A DNA stretch of 64,000 bases from Beroe forskalii (GCA_011033025.1 WFMF01000028.1:1-64000), one strand, 5' to 3'. Positions 1-12,962 are shown, numbered from the stretch's first letter. Notes: a model not told the origin generated them from the letters alone. Made by a program: numbers and translations.

Positions 1-13
1 AATTTTGAAATTA

Positions 14-96
14 GCCTCCACTTAGGCTCCACTCAGCCTCCACTCAGCCTCCACTCAGCCTCCATGGAGGCTAATGGAGGCTAATGGAGGCTAATT
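14..96. repeat. short inverted tandem repeat
   Basis: About four copies of an 11-bp unit (CCTCCACTCAG) are followed directly by three copies of GGAGGCTAAT, its approximate reverse complement, so the stretch can fold into a hairpin. No coding signal is visible here. Confidence 0.6.
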
Positions 97-849
97 TTTG
101 TCGTGTTCCTGTGGTACCATTTTGCCGGTTGGAAGCCAGAAAGCCAGGCACTTGCAGTATTGAGCAAGATCGTTAGCTTCACTTCATAATTACCAAGGTG
201 ATTATGGTGCAGAATAACGTAATTATAACGACTCTAACTTGAAAAACTTCGTGGCCAACGAAGTGCACACTCAACTACACCCTGCTACTTGAGTTAAGTA
301 GGTACATAACACCAAAAATACGAGAAATACCAACTTTCCCAAAAAAATTCCAAAAATCTTGTTGTACGATGTGTAACGTTACATTTTCCCAAACCCCCAT
401 CTCCACCTATGTTCGCACTATGTTCCCCCCCATGTTACAAATTTTAAAAAAATCCCTTAATTTAAACTAACTATCATTGGTATATACCATTACTACGCTT
501 TCTAGCTCATATGACCTCATATGACACCAAAAGGGAAACCAGTTTCAAGATTATTCGAGTGATCAGGAAAATGGAACACAAAGCCTTTCAAACAATCGCT
601 CTTGCAGTCCCTAAATAGGTTTAAAGCCTAAACTATTGAAGTCTACGTCTCAAAAGCTGTTCAATCAACAAATTTGAAATGTGTGTGTCGTCTATCATTG
701 TATTGTAATGCAGAAGATTGCCTTTCACAATCGTAGGGTTCATAAAACAAATACATTCTCCAGTCCACCTTTTTCAGTGAGTACATTAGAATCGGCAGCA
801 GGTGGTTTGAAATGTATTAAAGTTCGCATATTTGCAGGAAATTGGCGCC

Positions 850-1030
850 TTGCTCAGCCAATTGTCTGCCTTTCACAGTACGTGATGACTTTAAGGTGCT
901 CACGTACTGTGAAAGGCAGATAATTGGCCTTATGTAACGTAAACAAATAAATAAACCTATTTGGTGGTTAAATTTGACGATTGTAACATCACATTTAACC
1001 GTGATCACGTGAGAGGCAGTGTATCGGCCA
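850..1030. repeat. foldback (MITE-like) element
   Basis: A near-perfect inverted repeat has arms at about 858-885 and 900-927 that share TGCCTTTCACAGTACGTGA. A weaker further inverted copy (ACGTGAGAGGCAG, then TCGGCC) follows at about 1007-1030. The short ORFs over it are shadows. 931-1697 otherwise holds nothing I can support. Confidence 0.5.
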
Positions 1031-1697
1031 TTCGGCCGAGCAATGCACCAAGGCATTTAGTCAGCATGTCGCTGTTCTCTATCTAATTTAGTTCCGCTCA
1101 CTATAATAATGCCTGGATTAGGTCTATTCAAGGTCATGCAGAAGTGAAAAGGTTCTCTGGAAAAGTGGAAAACACCTATAAGTCGATATGATGAAAATAA
1201 TGAAGCTAGAAGTAAAGCTCTGGTCTTATAAACTGTTAGGTGTTATAAAGTGAACTGTGATGATAGCCAGGGGGAAACAATGAGAAAATTACATTTTAAT
1301 TAATAAAATAACGGAAATCTTGGATTAAAACAAATGAAAGAAATAAAATCTATAATTACAAATTAATTTGTTTCATCACCACCCTTGATAATGATAACAA
1401 TTTATCAAACCATACAGTACGCCGTACAGGGCTAGTAAGGTGGTAATTGGAGTCACCATTTTACCAGTCTAAGTAATGAAGATGACACCTCTATTGCAGG
1501 TTCATCTGCCTAAATGGTGTGAGCCACCTTCAACACTAGTAATCAGCTGTCATAATTAAAAAGTTATTCCCGTCGCCACACATGCCTCATTTAATCTGTA
1601 GTTTCCCGACCTTCAAGATCTATTGCGACAAGGGGACTCGCTGCAGCACATGGCAGCGTACAAATGTTTGTTCAACCTTACAGTTTTACTAATACTA

Positions 1698-2400
1698 CTA
1701 GAAAAGCCCGTTGGGCCTGCTAGATAATACAGGACCAAATAATAAGCTCTCAAAAAGTTTATAGTACAAATTTGCCATTATTCTTTGATTACTTTTAGTA
1801 ATGCTGGACCGGGCAAGTTTTGATTATAACTTGCTATTGTATGAATGTATGATCTTAAAATTAAAACCGAGTATCGTATTCAAACTGACCGTTGAATTAA
1901 AGCATTGATTTACGCCAAGAGCTGTCTTCCAAAATCGCAATGTGCTATGCCCAAATTAGATTCAATTTGATTTTGCTTCTGTTCAATCTTAAATTGCTCT
2001 AAATTCACATTTTTCCGTTACCATCAACTCAGCATTAATTTAAATTGACCGACGTCTGCCAAAGATTTATGAATAGATGCTATCGGAAATAGTCTCCACG
2101 ATGCCAGTCATACCCGTCCTCTATCTTCGGATCTTGAATTTGAAATGAAAAACAGCAAACAGGCCGTTCTTTCAAACGCTACAGTGCAGCAGTCAACAAC
2201 GTATCAGAAAGCACTCGCATAGAAATGATCATAATCTGCACGTGCAGAATATCTGTATCCATAGCAACGGCGCGACTTAGCCCAGCTTAGCCTTCGTTTC
2301 TCTTGATATTTTCTTGGCAAGGTCAAATTTAATTGTGTACGGAAGCACAAACATTATTCACGTGCTCTTACGAAATTATAATTAAGATACTTGCAAATAG
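1698..2400 (-). mobile_element. dispersed ~0.7-kb repeat, Helitron-like 3' end (copy 1)
   Basis: This is the reverse-complement copy of 37385-38074. Shared landmarks include TGCTGGACCGGGCAAG, GCACGTGCAGAATATCTG, and the end motif near 1698-1725. Read on the minus strand the end is CCCAACGGGCTTTTCTAG followed by T, a short hairpin then CTAG, as at Helitron 3' ends. The copies differ by many substitutions and small indels, so the insertion is old. No open frame survives. The 5' boundary is approximate. Confidence 0.6.
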
Positions 2401-3115
2401 AAAGTCTACTTTTGTGCTGTTACTGTCATGCGCCGCAATATAAAGCACCATTGCACACTGAACTTACCTGTCTTAAGTTCCAGACACCAGTGATTTAATC
2501 TTAAATAATAGTGGTTACTTGGAAATCCGTCGATGTTATTTGTGAAGTGTGAACCACTAAGTCAACAGTACTACTTTGTTAGCCATTATTTCTATAGTAG
2601 TAGCCAATTGAGCAATTAGCTCTACCCACACCACAATTACTTCAGGTCATCGCTTAGTAGACACTTTGAATAATTGACATTACTGAAAACGAATTAAAAT
2701 GTCTGGTCTTATGAGAAAATTTTCTGTAATTAATATCATCATAGAAATTAAATAATCTGTCATAAACATATTAATAATATTCAAAACTATTTAATAAATG
2801 TAATATTTATAACATCCATGATATGCACCGTAGGATATGCAATGAGATTACCTTCATTACCTTTGTTATGCTTTGATTTCTTTTTCATAAAATTCACATA
2901 TTATTCCATCTTATCGCATCTCATGATCGTTATTTCTAACTTTCCCCATTTTCCTTTGTTCCACCTACTTCTATTGCTTCTTTTTTAATGCTATCAATTA
3001 CGATCTTTGATTGTATTTCATGTGAATGAGTGCGAAATGAAGTAAGTTCTAGGTTGCCTTTTCTAGATATGCACGGTCCAAACTACAGCTGCACTTCTGT
3101 ACTGTAGATTGAAGG
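2401..3115. other. AT-rich intergenic DNA, nothing recognised
   Basis: AT-rich sequence with frequent stops in all frames. I see no exon with matching splice sites, no RNA gene and no repeat structure. Confidence 0.4.
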
Positions 3116-3258
3116 GTTTAGTAACGAGTAAAAGTTACTAAACGTAATATTACACACGAGGGCCGGAGGCCCGAGTGTGTAATATGGCATTGAAAAACCG
3201 AGGCCGAAGGCCGAGGTTTTTTAATGCTGAGTTTAGTAATTTTTACGAGTTATTAAAC
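3116..3258. repeat. nested foldback element of four hairpins
   Basis: The outer arms 3116-3143 and 3231-3258 are reverse complements of each other, and each arm is itself a hairpin (GTTTAGTAAC...GTTACTAAAC). Between them lie two more hairpins built on GGGCCGGAGGCCC and GAGGCCGAAGGCCGAG. The structure is symmetrical at two levels and looks like a foldback or MITE insertion. Confidence 0.7.
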
Positions 3259-4739
3259 TGAATTATGCACCGTAATTACTCGAAAAAATGGCAATATTTT
3301 CAAACACAAGGAAATGTTTTAAATCAAGATTTGAAGCTACTGTTTGCCCAACTGTGTGAAATAAATTGTTACGCACTGTTCTACTGCACCATAATAAATT
3401 ATTATGACCTACAGTGCGTAATAAATCCGGATATCGGCACTACAGTGCGTAATAATTTATTGCGCACGGTACCCTGGTGCCTATAGGGTTTTTGAATACA
3501 TAGCATAAACACGCCTGGAAGGTGCATAATGTAAATTAAAATTTAAAAAATATATATCACTTATTCTGTATCACACCATATGCCACGTGCAAATCATGAT
3601 AATGGTGTCGCTCTCAACCGGGTATACCATAACTTGCACATGCAGGCGTATAATCATATGCAATAGTAATGATGAAAATGTGACTTATAATATAATGGGG
3701 ATAATACATCAAAATTGTTCTCTTTATAATAAAAAAGAATTGTTTTTAGATAAAACTGAAACCCCATTCGCGGTTCTCACAGTGTTATCTGAACTCTCAA
3801 CACTGATAGAATCAATTGACGGGTGCAACTCTTCTAATTAACTCACGATTAAAAATAGAAAGAAATTGAAAATAATTGCAAGAGTTCAATTGCAAATTGA
3901 GCTGCAACAATAAGATGGCATTGATTGTCATTCGACGTTCATCCTCAACAATCGTCGAAGATCAATGAATTCATACCCATGAGCTTCAGTCACTCTTCAA
4001 AGCTAACGAATAACTAATTTTGCTTTGATTAATCCAACATAATTTGAGTTATGAGATGCCTATAGAATTAGCTGGACTCCAAAAAGATGCAAATATTGAA
4101 GGTCTGACACATGATATAATGATATGGCAGAAAATTTCTAGGATTTTTCTACTTTGATTATTGATAATTGCTCTTTGAAACAAACTGGTACCAATTTTTG
4201 GTAGAAAATTGTCCATCCAACCAGGAAAAAATCATTGTGAACTCTTAAAAGCTTAAACTGCTGATGTGGCAAACAGAGAGGAGAGTAATTGGCTAGTCAA
4301 GGTAACCATAGACTCCGTTACTCCGGAGAAAATGTTAGTTAAACTGAAAAAGTATTGTACCATCTCAGAAACTTATTTTAGGGTCTCAAGAATAACCGTG
4401 TCACTTGTCAACATACAAATACCAGGTTAATGTAAGCATGCATATTTTAGTAGTTCCTCAACCACCACACATGTCTCAAGTAGATATCTTCCATGGTTTT
4501 ACTTCCATGGATCCGATTGATCTGATAGTCTATTTACTTACATGTAAAAGAATCCTAAAAGATCAGATTAAATGATTTCCACTCTGTTCAATCAATTCCG
4601 AAAAGGCCGGTCTTTATCAACAATAATCATAGTCATTCCATCCTATTCTTTATATACAATCCTCCATAAAAAGACCAGGTTTTGGCAGGTTGAGTCAGAT
4701 AGCCATCATCATTCTAACCCTTTAGTAAGGTCATCCAGT
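3259..4739. other. intergenic DNA, no gene seen
   Basis: 3370-3480 has three copies of an ACAGTGCGTAATAA-like motif in both orientations, perhaps remnants of a small element. The ORFs at 3587-3841 and 4572-4835 have no recognisable product; the latter runs antisense to the last exon of the next gene. Confidence 0.4.
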
Positions 4740-6276
4740 CTAGTTCGTTGTTTCAGCCATCTCGAAGTCATGGTAGGACAGGGTAGCGTGGGGGATGGAA
4801 ACTTTTGCAAGGTACTCCTGCGGGGAATGGTGTGAGTCAATGGTTTGGAGAAACATTCAAAGATAACCAGGAAGTGGTCAGAAAGTTTCAAAAACACTCA
4901 TATTGGGACACGGATAATTGCTGATCATGATTAGCACTTCCGTACTGACGTTTGTAAAATGGGAAAAGGGTCAGCTAACGACATTACAAGGCTAAGCCAG
5001 AAGCAAGAACACAAAGTTTGATTTGTCTTACCTCCATCTCTCTGTCCTTCTGTTCCTTGGTCCTCATATCGTACCCACCACCAATAGGTTTAAACTCCCT
5101 TGCTTCCCTCTTCTTCCTGTTCCGCTTCTTGATCACCAGGCAGTAGTACAGGATACTTCCAAATAGAGCAATGAGGAATATTATTCCAACTGCTAGGATG
5201 ATGTACCAAACTGAAATAAGAGAGAATCATTATTTATTACATATCTCATAGAGAAATATCACGAAAAATTGTTGACGACTCTGGAAGATAAAGTGAAATT
5301 GTGTCAGCCCAATATAGAGCTGAAGAGCCGGGCCCAAGGACAAACACGGATAACAGCCGAAGTCGAGTTTGTATTTACAAGGCCTGTGCCAAGGCTGAGT
5401 TTATATAATTTTCATTAACCAAGGTATTGTACTAACAAGTACTAACAAGTTCCATGATTCTAATTCCCTTTAGTCTTAGATTCAGGTAAGCAGGTACCTG
5501 TGTAAGATAATCCATACTGGACCCCGTAGGGTGGTCTGACTCCTGACCTTCTTCTAGCTCCAACTTGCCTTCTTCGTCCAAATACCTCACCTGGGAGAAT
5601 GGTGTAAAAACATCGATACTTAAAGCAGGAACCACCCGAAACCACCCGAACCCATCCGCATCTTCGTTTTTTTCAATACTTTTCCAATCAAAATATGAAA
5701 ATGGCCCGAACACGACCAGAAACGAGCAAAAACTTTACTAAAACGTAGAACCACCCGGAACCAGCCAAAATTCAGTGCTTGACTGGGTTAGGTTTAGGGC
5801 TGGCCCCATCCCAAACCAAATCCAGTTAGGGTTAGGGACTAGGGTTAGGGTGTGTTTTGGTGGAACTACCCCAAACCACATAAACCCATCCGAAACAAGC
5901 GGAACCAGGCGAACCTACCCAAAATATAAGTTTTTGGTAGTTTCGGGGTGGGTTCGGATGGTTTCAGGTAGATTTGGTGCTTTCGGGTGTATTCAAGGCT
6001 AAATCCGGTGGATTCAGGGATTGAGGAAGTATTCAATGTAAGGTCGGGAATGAAGCTTGTGGTTTTTGCATCATATTCACAGATTCAATAACAGATTCAA
6101 TAATATTCAATAAGAAAAGAAGAAAAGAAAGATATGAAATTTATCTAAAATTATCAAGCAGTATCTTTCAATCATCTTATAACATAAGCTGGTTTAACTG
6201 GGAAGATCGTCTCACCTGTAACGAGGGAAGCTAGCTGCAGGAGGAGATACCATACCACGATGTGTGGACTCTTCAT
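4740..6276 (-). CDS. small single-pass type I membrane protein, four exons, 136 aa
   Basis: Exons on the minus strand are 6216-6276, 5498-5590, 5032-5210 and 4740-4817 (phases 1, 1, 0), all with GT-AG introns; together they give 137 codons including TAG. Residues 1-20 (MKSPHIVVWYLLLQLASLVT) look like a signal peptide. About 31 residues follow that are rich in Arg/Gly and lack Cys. A transmembrane segment begins near residue 52 (WYIILAVGIIFLIALFGSIL), then a very basic stop-transfer stretch (KKRNRKKREAR) and a charged cytoplasmic tail ending SYHDFEMAETTN. The order is that of small adaptor-like type I proteins of the CYYR1/VOPP1/shisa kind, but the ectodomain lacks their cysteines and I recognise no family. 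The start was chosen because this ATG opens the signal-peptide exon. The exon model is firm; the function is unknown. Confidence 0.8.
5630..6010. repeat. foldback repeat with TTAGGG-like core inside intron 1
   Basis: This lies in the first intron (5591-6215) of the small membrane-protein gene. ACCACCCGAAACCACCCG on the left is inverted at about 5940-5975 (TTCGGGGTGGGTTCGGATGG). Between the arms is a patch of TTAGGGTTAGGG-like sequence at about 5825-5860. The same arrangement recurs at 11438-11664. Confidence 0.5.
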
Positions 6277-9180
6277 TCTATGAGGAATCAGGGTGAAATA
6301 TTCCTTCAATATTCAAGATATCAGCAAAATTTAAGCGGGAATTAAGCACAATTAAAGCACAGTGCAAGCAGAATATAACAACAACTGGAGCAAAATGAAG
6401 TGCGCATCAAATGTACGAATATTGTATACAATTATACATTTCAAGACACACATTTAAGAAAAGAATGTTGTACACAGGGACGGCGGGGACCTGCTAACAC
6501 ATAAGAGCATAAGATAATCAAATTCTAACATTCTATGTACACGCTACACATCCTAACATAAAACATTAGTCATAAAATGGGATTGTACATTATGATATTT
6601 TGTTACACAGAATAATTGTCAAGCACGCGTTGAGCTTTGCATCCTAGTGAGGGCCCAATTCCAGCAACTTTTAGGCTCAATTCATAATATACTGTCGGCG
6701 ACAAAAATCAGATACTGCTTTACGATCATTAATCAGCGGGTCAAATGCTGGCAGTCGAATCGATGAGATCACCACCCACCAGTTCATTCAACTAATTATT
6801 CAATACTTTGCTTTTAAAAATCAACTCAATCGAAACAACAAGCAGAGGAAAGAAAAGACCGAGTTATTAATGGTATTTACTGTGAACTGCCGTTCCTAGA
6901 AATTCTAATCTACACTTTCGCGAAAAGATCGATTAAAATGCTTCCCAAGGGGGTCTCAACGTTTCAACATACAAATTCATCACCGGGGGAGGTATAAAGT
7001 CATGTGAAGTTTGAATGAATGGTATGTTGGACCCGAAATGGAGCATGGCAGCAAGCATCGTTTCTACGAAGTAAAGGAGTAACACTAGGGAGCATCAATA
7101 AATTTAGAAGTGATTCACACACTCACGAAGGAAGGTCCTTATACCTACAAGATGTGTGAGTGTTGACCCTCTGTAACTCCATGAAATGTGATATAACTTT
7201 ATCTCAGATGCCTAATTAACTTCGGCTGGTTCTGTGTAGCATATAATGATGGTAGATAGGTCGCCAGTGATTTGATAGGTCATTGCCGTGATACACTGGA
7301 TTGAGGTGAAGATCACATGCCTACTCGTAAATGGGCACTATTTGAAGGGGTGTTTCATAATATGGAAAATTTTGTTGGGAGGTGAATGGTTGGATAAATA
7401 GCTAGGATATCTGGGGAGAATTCAGATTTTTCTGATACTATAATAATAACCCGTCAAAAATGACGAGGAGAGAGAATTGAATGGTGACATCATTGTGTAA
7501 GGCATATCTTATCAGAATGGGAGTGGCCAATGGTCGTAACGGCTTTCATAAACAGTATCAAGCTAGTGGAGGACTTCCTAATACACGACACTTTTAGAAT
7601 TCAAAGATCTTGACTAGAAAAATCAAATTGCCGTGGTGCATTCTTAAATTGTAATTTCATGGGAAGGAATTGGAAATATTTGTCCTCAATGTAAATAACC
7701 TCGGTCACAGGAAGCCAGTCTGTACTCCGAGTAAAGAGTAAAATAAAGAGTAAAATAGAGTCCGGTAAGGGCAAACTATAAACGACCAATCAGTGTACTG
7801 CTATAATAGAACGGACACAAGGCGACTAGGAGTGCGGTGGAGGATAAGGATCTGATAGGTCCGTACAAACAAATTACTGGCAAGTATATTATGATCTATA
7901 TAGGTCGTGGAAAAATATCCAAAGGTTTGGCGTCATAATTATTGTCTAAAACAGTAAATTGGTGATCTATCTTATGATGTACAGTGATCTGTATACAGTC
8001 TGTTGTTGGATGTACAGTTCATGAGATCCTTATACACATACCATTGGACAATGATCTGATGAGGCACTGCTCTGTGTATTGTCATTAGACTATGTACACA
8101 GATCACTTTAGATCTCTATGGAGGGGAAGATCTCTATAGAAGATGGGGAAGGTGGTAAAGTGGTAAATTTCATGGAAGTGATCGAGAAGATCTGAATGTG
8201 AGCTGAAGGGAAAGATGTAAATTACAAAAGAGAGCTGAGAGAGAAAGAGGATCTGACAAGGTATAAATGTAAAGTAAAGATAGAAAAGGATCTGAAAGAA
8301 GGGATCTGAGCTGCACGAAGGGATGGATGCAAAGTAAAGAGAGGGATCGAGCTGTCTGAATTCACACAAAGGAAGGGATCTTGAAGGAAGGGATCTTGGT
8401 CCTTGAAGGTAGGGGAACTGGGATCTAAATCTCAAACGATCTTGGAGGTAGATTTACTTGGACCAAAAGCTCAAAGAAAGGGAACTGATCGGACCTGGAT
8501 CTACAGAAGCAATGAGAAAGATAGAGCCACAAAAAATAGCAAGGAGGGGAGATCACAAGCAATTAGGTCGAGAGCAATATAACTTTAGCTCTTGTACACA
8601 ACTATAAAATACCAGAGGTAGGTAATCTCACAACACAAAATGATATGGTAAGTAGGTATTTCAAGAGTACAATTGTTACTTAACTAGGCGATAATATTTG
8701 AAGGGAGAAGGTACAGCATGAAGCATGTCCAGAGATTTTTGCAAGTTTCATACTCGAATTAATGAGAAAGGTGTGTTTCAATCATATCACAAGTATGCTA
8801 AGTGAATCAAATATACAAGGACAAGACTTTGTTAAGCATGTACACGAAATTTGAAAGAAAAGTAAAGCAAAGCAGCAATCACGAAATAAAACACAGCGAT
8901 AAGTCATAGACTAGATGTTTATTCAAAATTTAAACTCAACAAAGATAAAGTCACTACACGGTAACTAATCAGTATATTTAATGTTGTACTAGCAGTATAT
9001 TCATAAACAAAGAAGTCAGCAGAGAGCTAAAGTTACGGCTTATGGAAGTGTAAACAATGAAAACAGACAAAAGTGTACATATTTCTCTACACAGTGTACA
9101 ATACATTCCAAATTCAATATATTGAGGCACTGGCAAGGGTCCAAATCGAGAAGATTCCCGGAAAACACCAGTTGGTAGGA
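6277..9180. other. intergenic DNA, no gene seen
   Basis: No exon could be built. 8100-8470 is strongly purine-rich on the plus strand and carries GGATCT many times (GAAGGGATCT, AAGGATCTGA), giving a long pyrimidine-rich minus-strand ORF (8103-8435) that I read as a composition artefact. Further short ORFs look random. Confidence 0.4.
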
Positions 9181-9184
9181 ACCA

Positions 9185-10130
9185 GGCACCACGATACTAT
9201 ATGTATGTGATTTTAGCAAGTTAGAATGATTAAAGTTAGGTTCCTGGTACCTGATTAATGAAAAGAACGAGTGGTTAATATTCACACATTATATTAACCA
9301 CATTATACAATGTAACAAAAGCTGCATTAAAGAACCATCTGCAACAACCCACAGAGGCCAGAGCACAAACAAACCGGATGCCACAGGACCACTATCAGGT
9401 AATATACCCCGTGGCGTCGTCAACTAACCACTCAATTACATGATGATGACGTCATCTGACCGCATACTATCATACCCAGTGAGCATATATTAGGGCATAT
9501 AATACATCCTTATTTAGCTCTGATCTAACAGGGGAACACAGCAAGTGAAATGTGAATCATGATGGAATATGGACTCAATGTGTACACTGTACACGCCAAA
9601 TTGTGTGTTATGTTTCACAATTAGATAAATTACACAAGCGTCAAAGGAAGAGCCATGGTACTGGTTACGTCATGGGACTCTGTCAGCCTGGTCTGCAAGG
9701 GATATTTGATGAATATCAAAGAACTGAGGTGCCAGAGTAAATAAACGGGTTCTGTCAAACGATAAAAGGGTGTCACGTGTCAGATTAAATCCAAATGCCA
9801 AATGCAAAATGAAAGAAAAGCAGATGATCAAACCGATTACAGATCAAACTGAACAAAATCTCTTCCTTTCAAGTAAAAAACGGTGACATATTGAAAGAAA
9901 AACATATCAAAAGAAAACTTCATGCCTCTCGGGTAAATAACTGAAAACAACGGGACCCAGAAATAAAAGACAAACTTCTTCCCATGATTTTACTATTATA
10001 CGCACTACACAGCTATGAAATAGTCATCAAGTATTATAATTTACGACACGTTTCTTACCTAAGCAGCATGATTCCAGAATGAATTTTATTGGAATTTTCA
10101 TCATTTCTTCGGTTATTAGAACTTCATCTC
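9185..10130 (+). repeat. degenerate duplication, copy 1
   Basis: This aligns with 10540-11290. Shared landmarks in the same order are CCACGATACTATATGTATGT, AATTGTGTGTTATGTTTC, ACTGGTTACGTCATGG, GGCAGATGATCAAACCGATT (first copy AGCAGATGATCAAACCGATT), AAAGACAAACTTCTTCCCAT and AGCTATGAAATAG. Spacing differs through indels. No gene is seen in either copy. Confidence 0.7.
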
Positions 10131-10539
10131 ATGAATTATTAGAGTCATCTCTTGAATTTTACAATTATGTTTCTCGGAATATCATGCATCTGATTTTACT
10201 GAAATCTATAAAACACAGTACAAAGTTGCAGCGATTAGACAAGGTCATGTCTTCAGGGTTTTTAGTGAATTTATATGTAAAATTGGTAGGTGGTTTTTCA
10301 GGGACACAACCTCTTATTCGATAGAAAGAGAACACAGGAAGAAGGAACCAACGGAATATTTATCCAATGAAACTTTTTATTTTTGGAAAAAATGAGATAG
10401 AAGTTGGCAATGACGTCCTATAATGATGGCCTATAATCATGTACCAGGGTGGTCTAAGGATTTTCGGTGGTTTGAGCTTACATTTAGGAAGGAATATAAC
10501 CATAATCCACTTTTTGATTCAAATTATCAACATTCTTGA

Positions 10540-11290
10540 TTGGTACCACGATACTATATGTATGTTATTTTAACAATGGAATATACTCAATGTGTACATA
10601 TCAAATTGTGTGTTATGTTTCCAAATCAGATTGATAACACAAAGCGTCAAAGCAAGAGCCATGCTACTGGTTACGTCATGGTTACGTCAGAAGAACAGGA
10701 AATATCAAATAACATGAGCCAGCGAGGGCCCAGGTAGCGACCAGGAGAGGGAGCTACTGGCTGAGGCGAGCGCTCAAGCGCTCCCGGATGGGACGAGAGT
10801 CCCGTTCCTCCCCGGCAAAATCATGAGACAGTAAACGTTAACTGAGGTGTCTGATTAAACTACTGGTTTCTGGGTAAATTGCTGCCAAATGAAAACGATA
10901 ACAGGGTGTCAGGTAAATAAATCAAAATGCAAAATAAACGGAAAGGCAGATGATCAAACCGATTTCAGATCGTACAGCACCATTGAGGAAAATTCTTCCT
11001 TTCAAGTAAGAAAACAGTGGCAGCAAGATTGCCGAGCTAAAACTAAGCTACAACCACATCTTTGACATATTGAAAGAAAACTTCATGCCTCACAGGTAAC
11101 TGACTACAAACGGGAACCAGAAATAAAAGACAAACTTCTTCCCATGATTACGCAGGCAGCTATGAAATAGCCATAGGCCGTATTAATTGCGATAAATCTC
11201 TTACCTTGAAAGCAACATTCAACATTCTTTCCAAAACGAATCCTATTGGACTTTTCATCATTTCTCCGGTTATTATGTATTTTTATCTAC
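10540..11290 (+). repeat. degenerate duplication, copy 2
   Basis: This is the partner of 9185-10130. It differs by an inserted GC-rich module (10722-10807) that is absent from copy 1 and has a relative at 54463-54556, which suggests that module is itself mobile. Confidence 0.7.
10722..10807 (+). mobile_element. short structured dispersed repeat (SINE-like), copy 1
   Basis: A GC-rich island in AT-rich DNA. It shares with 54463-54556 the blocks GCGAGGGCCCAGG, CTGGC...GGC.AGCGCT and GATGGGACGAGAGTCCCGTT. The last contains a hairpin GGGAC-GAGA-GTCCC with a GNRA-type loop. A tRNA-derived SINE is possible, but I cannot place convincing A and B boxes. Confidence 0.5.
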
Positions 11291-11437
11291 AAACTACAGC
11301 ACAGAATTGCCGTAGTCTGTACTCTGTTCTGCCATGTCAAAAAGATTAGTTAAATAAAATGATCGTTCCGGTTTCGAAGCTTATTCAATAGACAATAGTA
11401 AATAAACTGAGTTGATAAAGATCTCGTTCTAGGGTCA

Positions 11438-11664
11438 GTCTCCCATATAAACGGGAGCCTTCATTATCTATGACAACAGAAAATATAATTAAGCGCATCT
11501 AGCGCTTTAAGCAGTAAGGTTAGGGTTCTGGTTAGGTCAGGATTTGTTACGTTTAGGATAAGGATTAAGGTTAGGGTTTTGGTTAGGGCAATGGTTAGGT
11601 TTAGGATACAGAAAAATTGACGTTTAGATCTGTGACGTCACTCAGAGCCGTTTTTATGGGAGAC
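11438..11664. mobile_element. TIR element with TTAGGG-like interior
   Basis: The ends are inverted: GTCTCCCATATAAACGG on the left and CCGTTTTTATGGGAGAC on the right. The interior (about 11515-11610) is degenerate telomere-like sequence (AAGGTTAGGG, GGTTAGGGTTTTGG). CGTTCTAG occurs on both flanks and could be part of a target-site duplication, though not directly abutting the ends. It has no coding capacity, so it would be a non-autonomous DNA transposon. Confidence 0.6.
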
Positions 11665-12835
11665 ATACCCGTTCTAGAACGTGGAAAGAAGAATGAACTT
11701 AACGTTATCGTTTTGGTGCGTACATAGGCTAACGACCACATTCCAAAAAACCGAACATTTAAATTAACCATAAATTGCGTGTTTAATACCTTGATAAATA
11801 ACAATAACGCAGTAAATCAATAATGGAGCACAGTTTACAATTGCAATTACAATAAAATTAAAAAACCTTCTGGTTAATCACTATCCAAACAACTAACGAT
11901 GGACAGAGGGCTTGATTTTTGAACTCAAGTGCATATTTTTCATAAGCTAGGTATCGGTTATTATTTACCTATCAATCATTATTATCTTTTATCATTATCA
12001 GTGATCTCGACCCATATTCTGGAGTACCTGGTAGACATAAAAACCGAAAAAGTGAAAAAGAATGTAAAAGATATCAAAAATACAAAAATACTGCGAAAAT
12101 ACTGCGAAATCCACGTGAATATTCCCCAAAAGGTCAAACACCAACCTTCACAAAGTTATAATTCCAGGCATATGGACGTCAGTTAGTTGACATGCCTGGG
12201 AATCCGGACCTATACATACCATAGGTTTACAGAAATGATAGCAACCCGACATATTGTGTCAATTGAGACCGTGAGAACATTTGATAAGGTAAATTTACCA
12301 GATGTTTTCAGGGAATTATCCACTAACGAATCATACCTAATAAGCACTCATTAAGAAACCAAACAAGTCTCTAGGATTAAATAATTAGCAATGCCGAATG
12401 GAAATTGCCATCAATCCAAAATTCCACGGAGCCCAAAGTTTCAAATTACGCCTCGAATTCAACTGAGATGGGGTAAAATGGTAGGGGTAGTTATATATTC
12501 AAACATATTCACATATTTCATAAATATGCATGGGCCTGATGTTTCACCGGATTTCATGAACTCGAGCTTCCGATGATGCGATTTTCATCTGAAAGGTTCT
12601 AAGAAACTGCAAATAAAACAAACTCCTAGATTACCATGCAGATTGGACTATTGGAGTCATGTCTATTGAGTTATAAATGGCTAGAACAGTACAAACTACA
12701 ATATATCATGTGAGCCGCGCAATTACTCCCTTGCACGGTCCATCACTATCTGAATTATCTGATTAGTTTAAACAATTACACCGCAACGATCAACTGTGAG
12801 CGGACAAAGACCCCCCCGGACAAAAAGTATCGGCT

Positions 12836-12926
12836 AAATCCTATATATGCAAACCGCCGGTTCGGCGCCTATAATTTTTATTAGGCGCTTTGCGGCGCTG
12901 AATCGGCGATTTGCATAAATAGGAAT
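12836..12926. repeat. foldback element, ~90 bp
   Basis: AATCCTATATATGCAAACCG on the left pairs with CGGCGATTTGCATAAATAGG on the right. An inner hairpin is GGCGCCTATAATTTTTATTA followed by GGCGC. It lies directly before the TTAGGG-like stretch at 12963-13072. Confidence 0.6.
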
Positions 12927-12962
12927 TAGGATTACGCCAAAGTATCTACGTATACGCAGTTT

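Noticed and set aside
8103..8435. 110-aa minus-strand ORF
   Set aside because: It arises from a purine-rich, GGATCT-repeating stretch; low complexity, no splice or domain support.
10740..10807. Hammerhead ribozyme in the GC-rich repeat
   Set aside because: The GGGAC-GAGA-GTCCC hairpin resembles a stem II, but the CTGANGA and GAAA core elements are absent on both strands.
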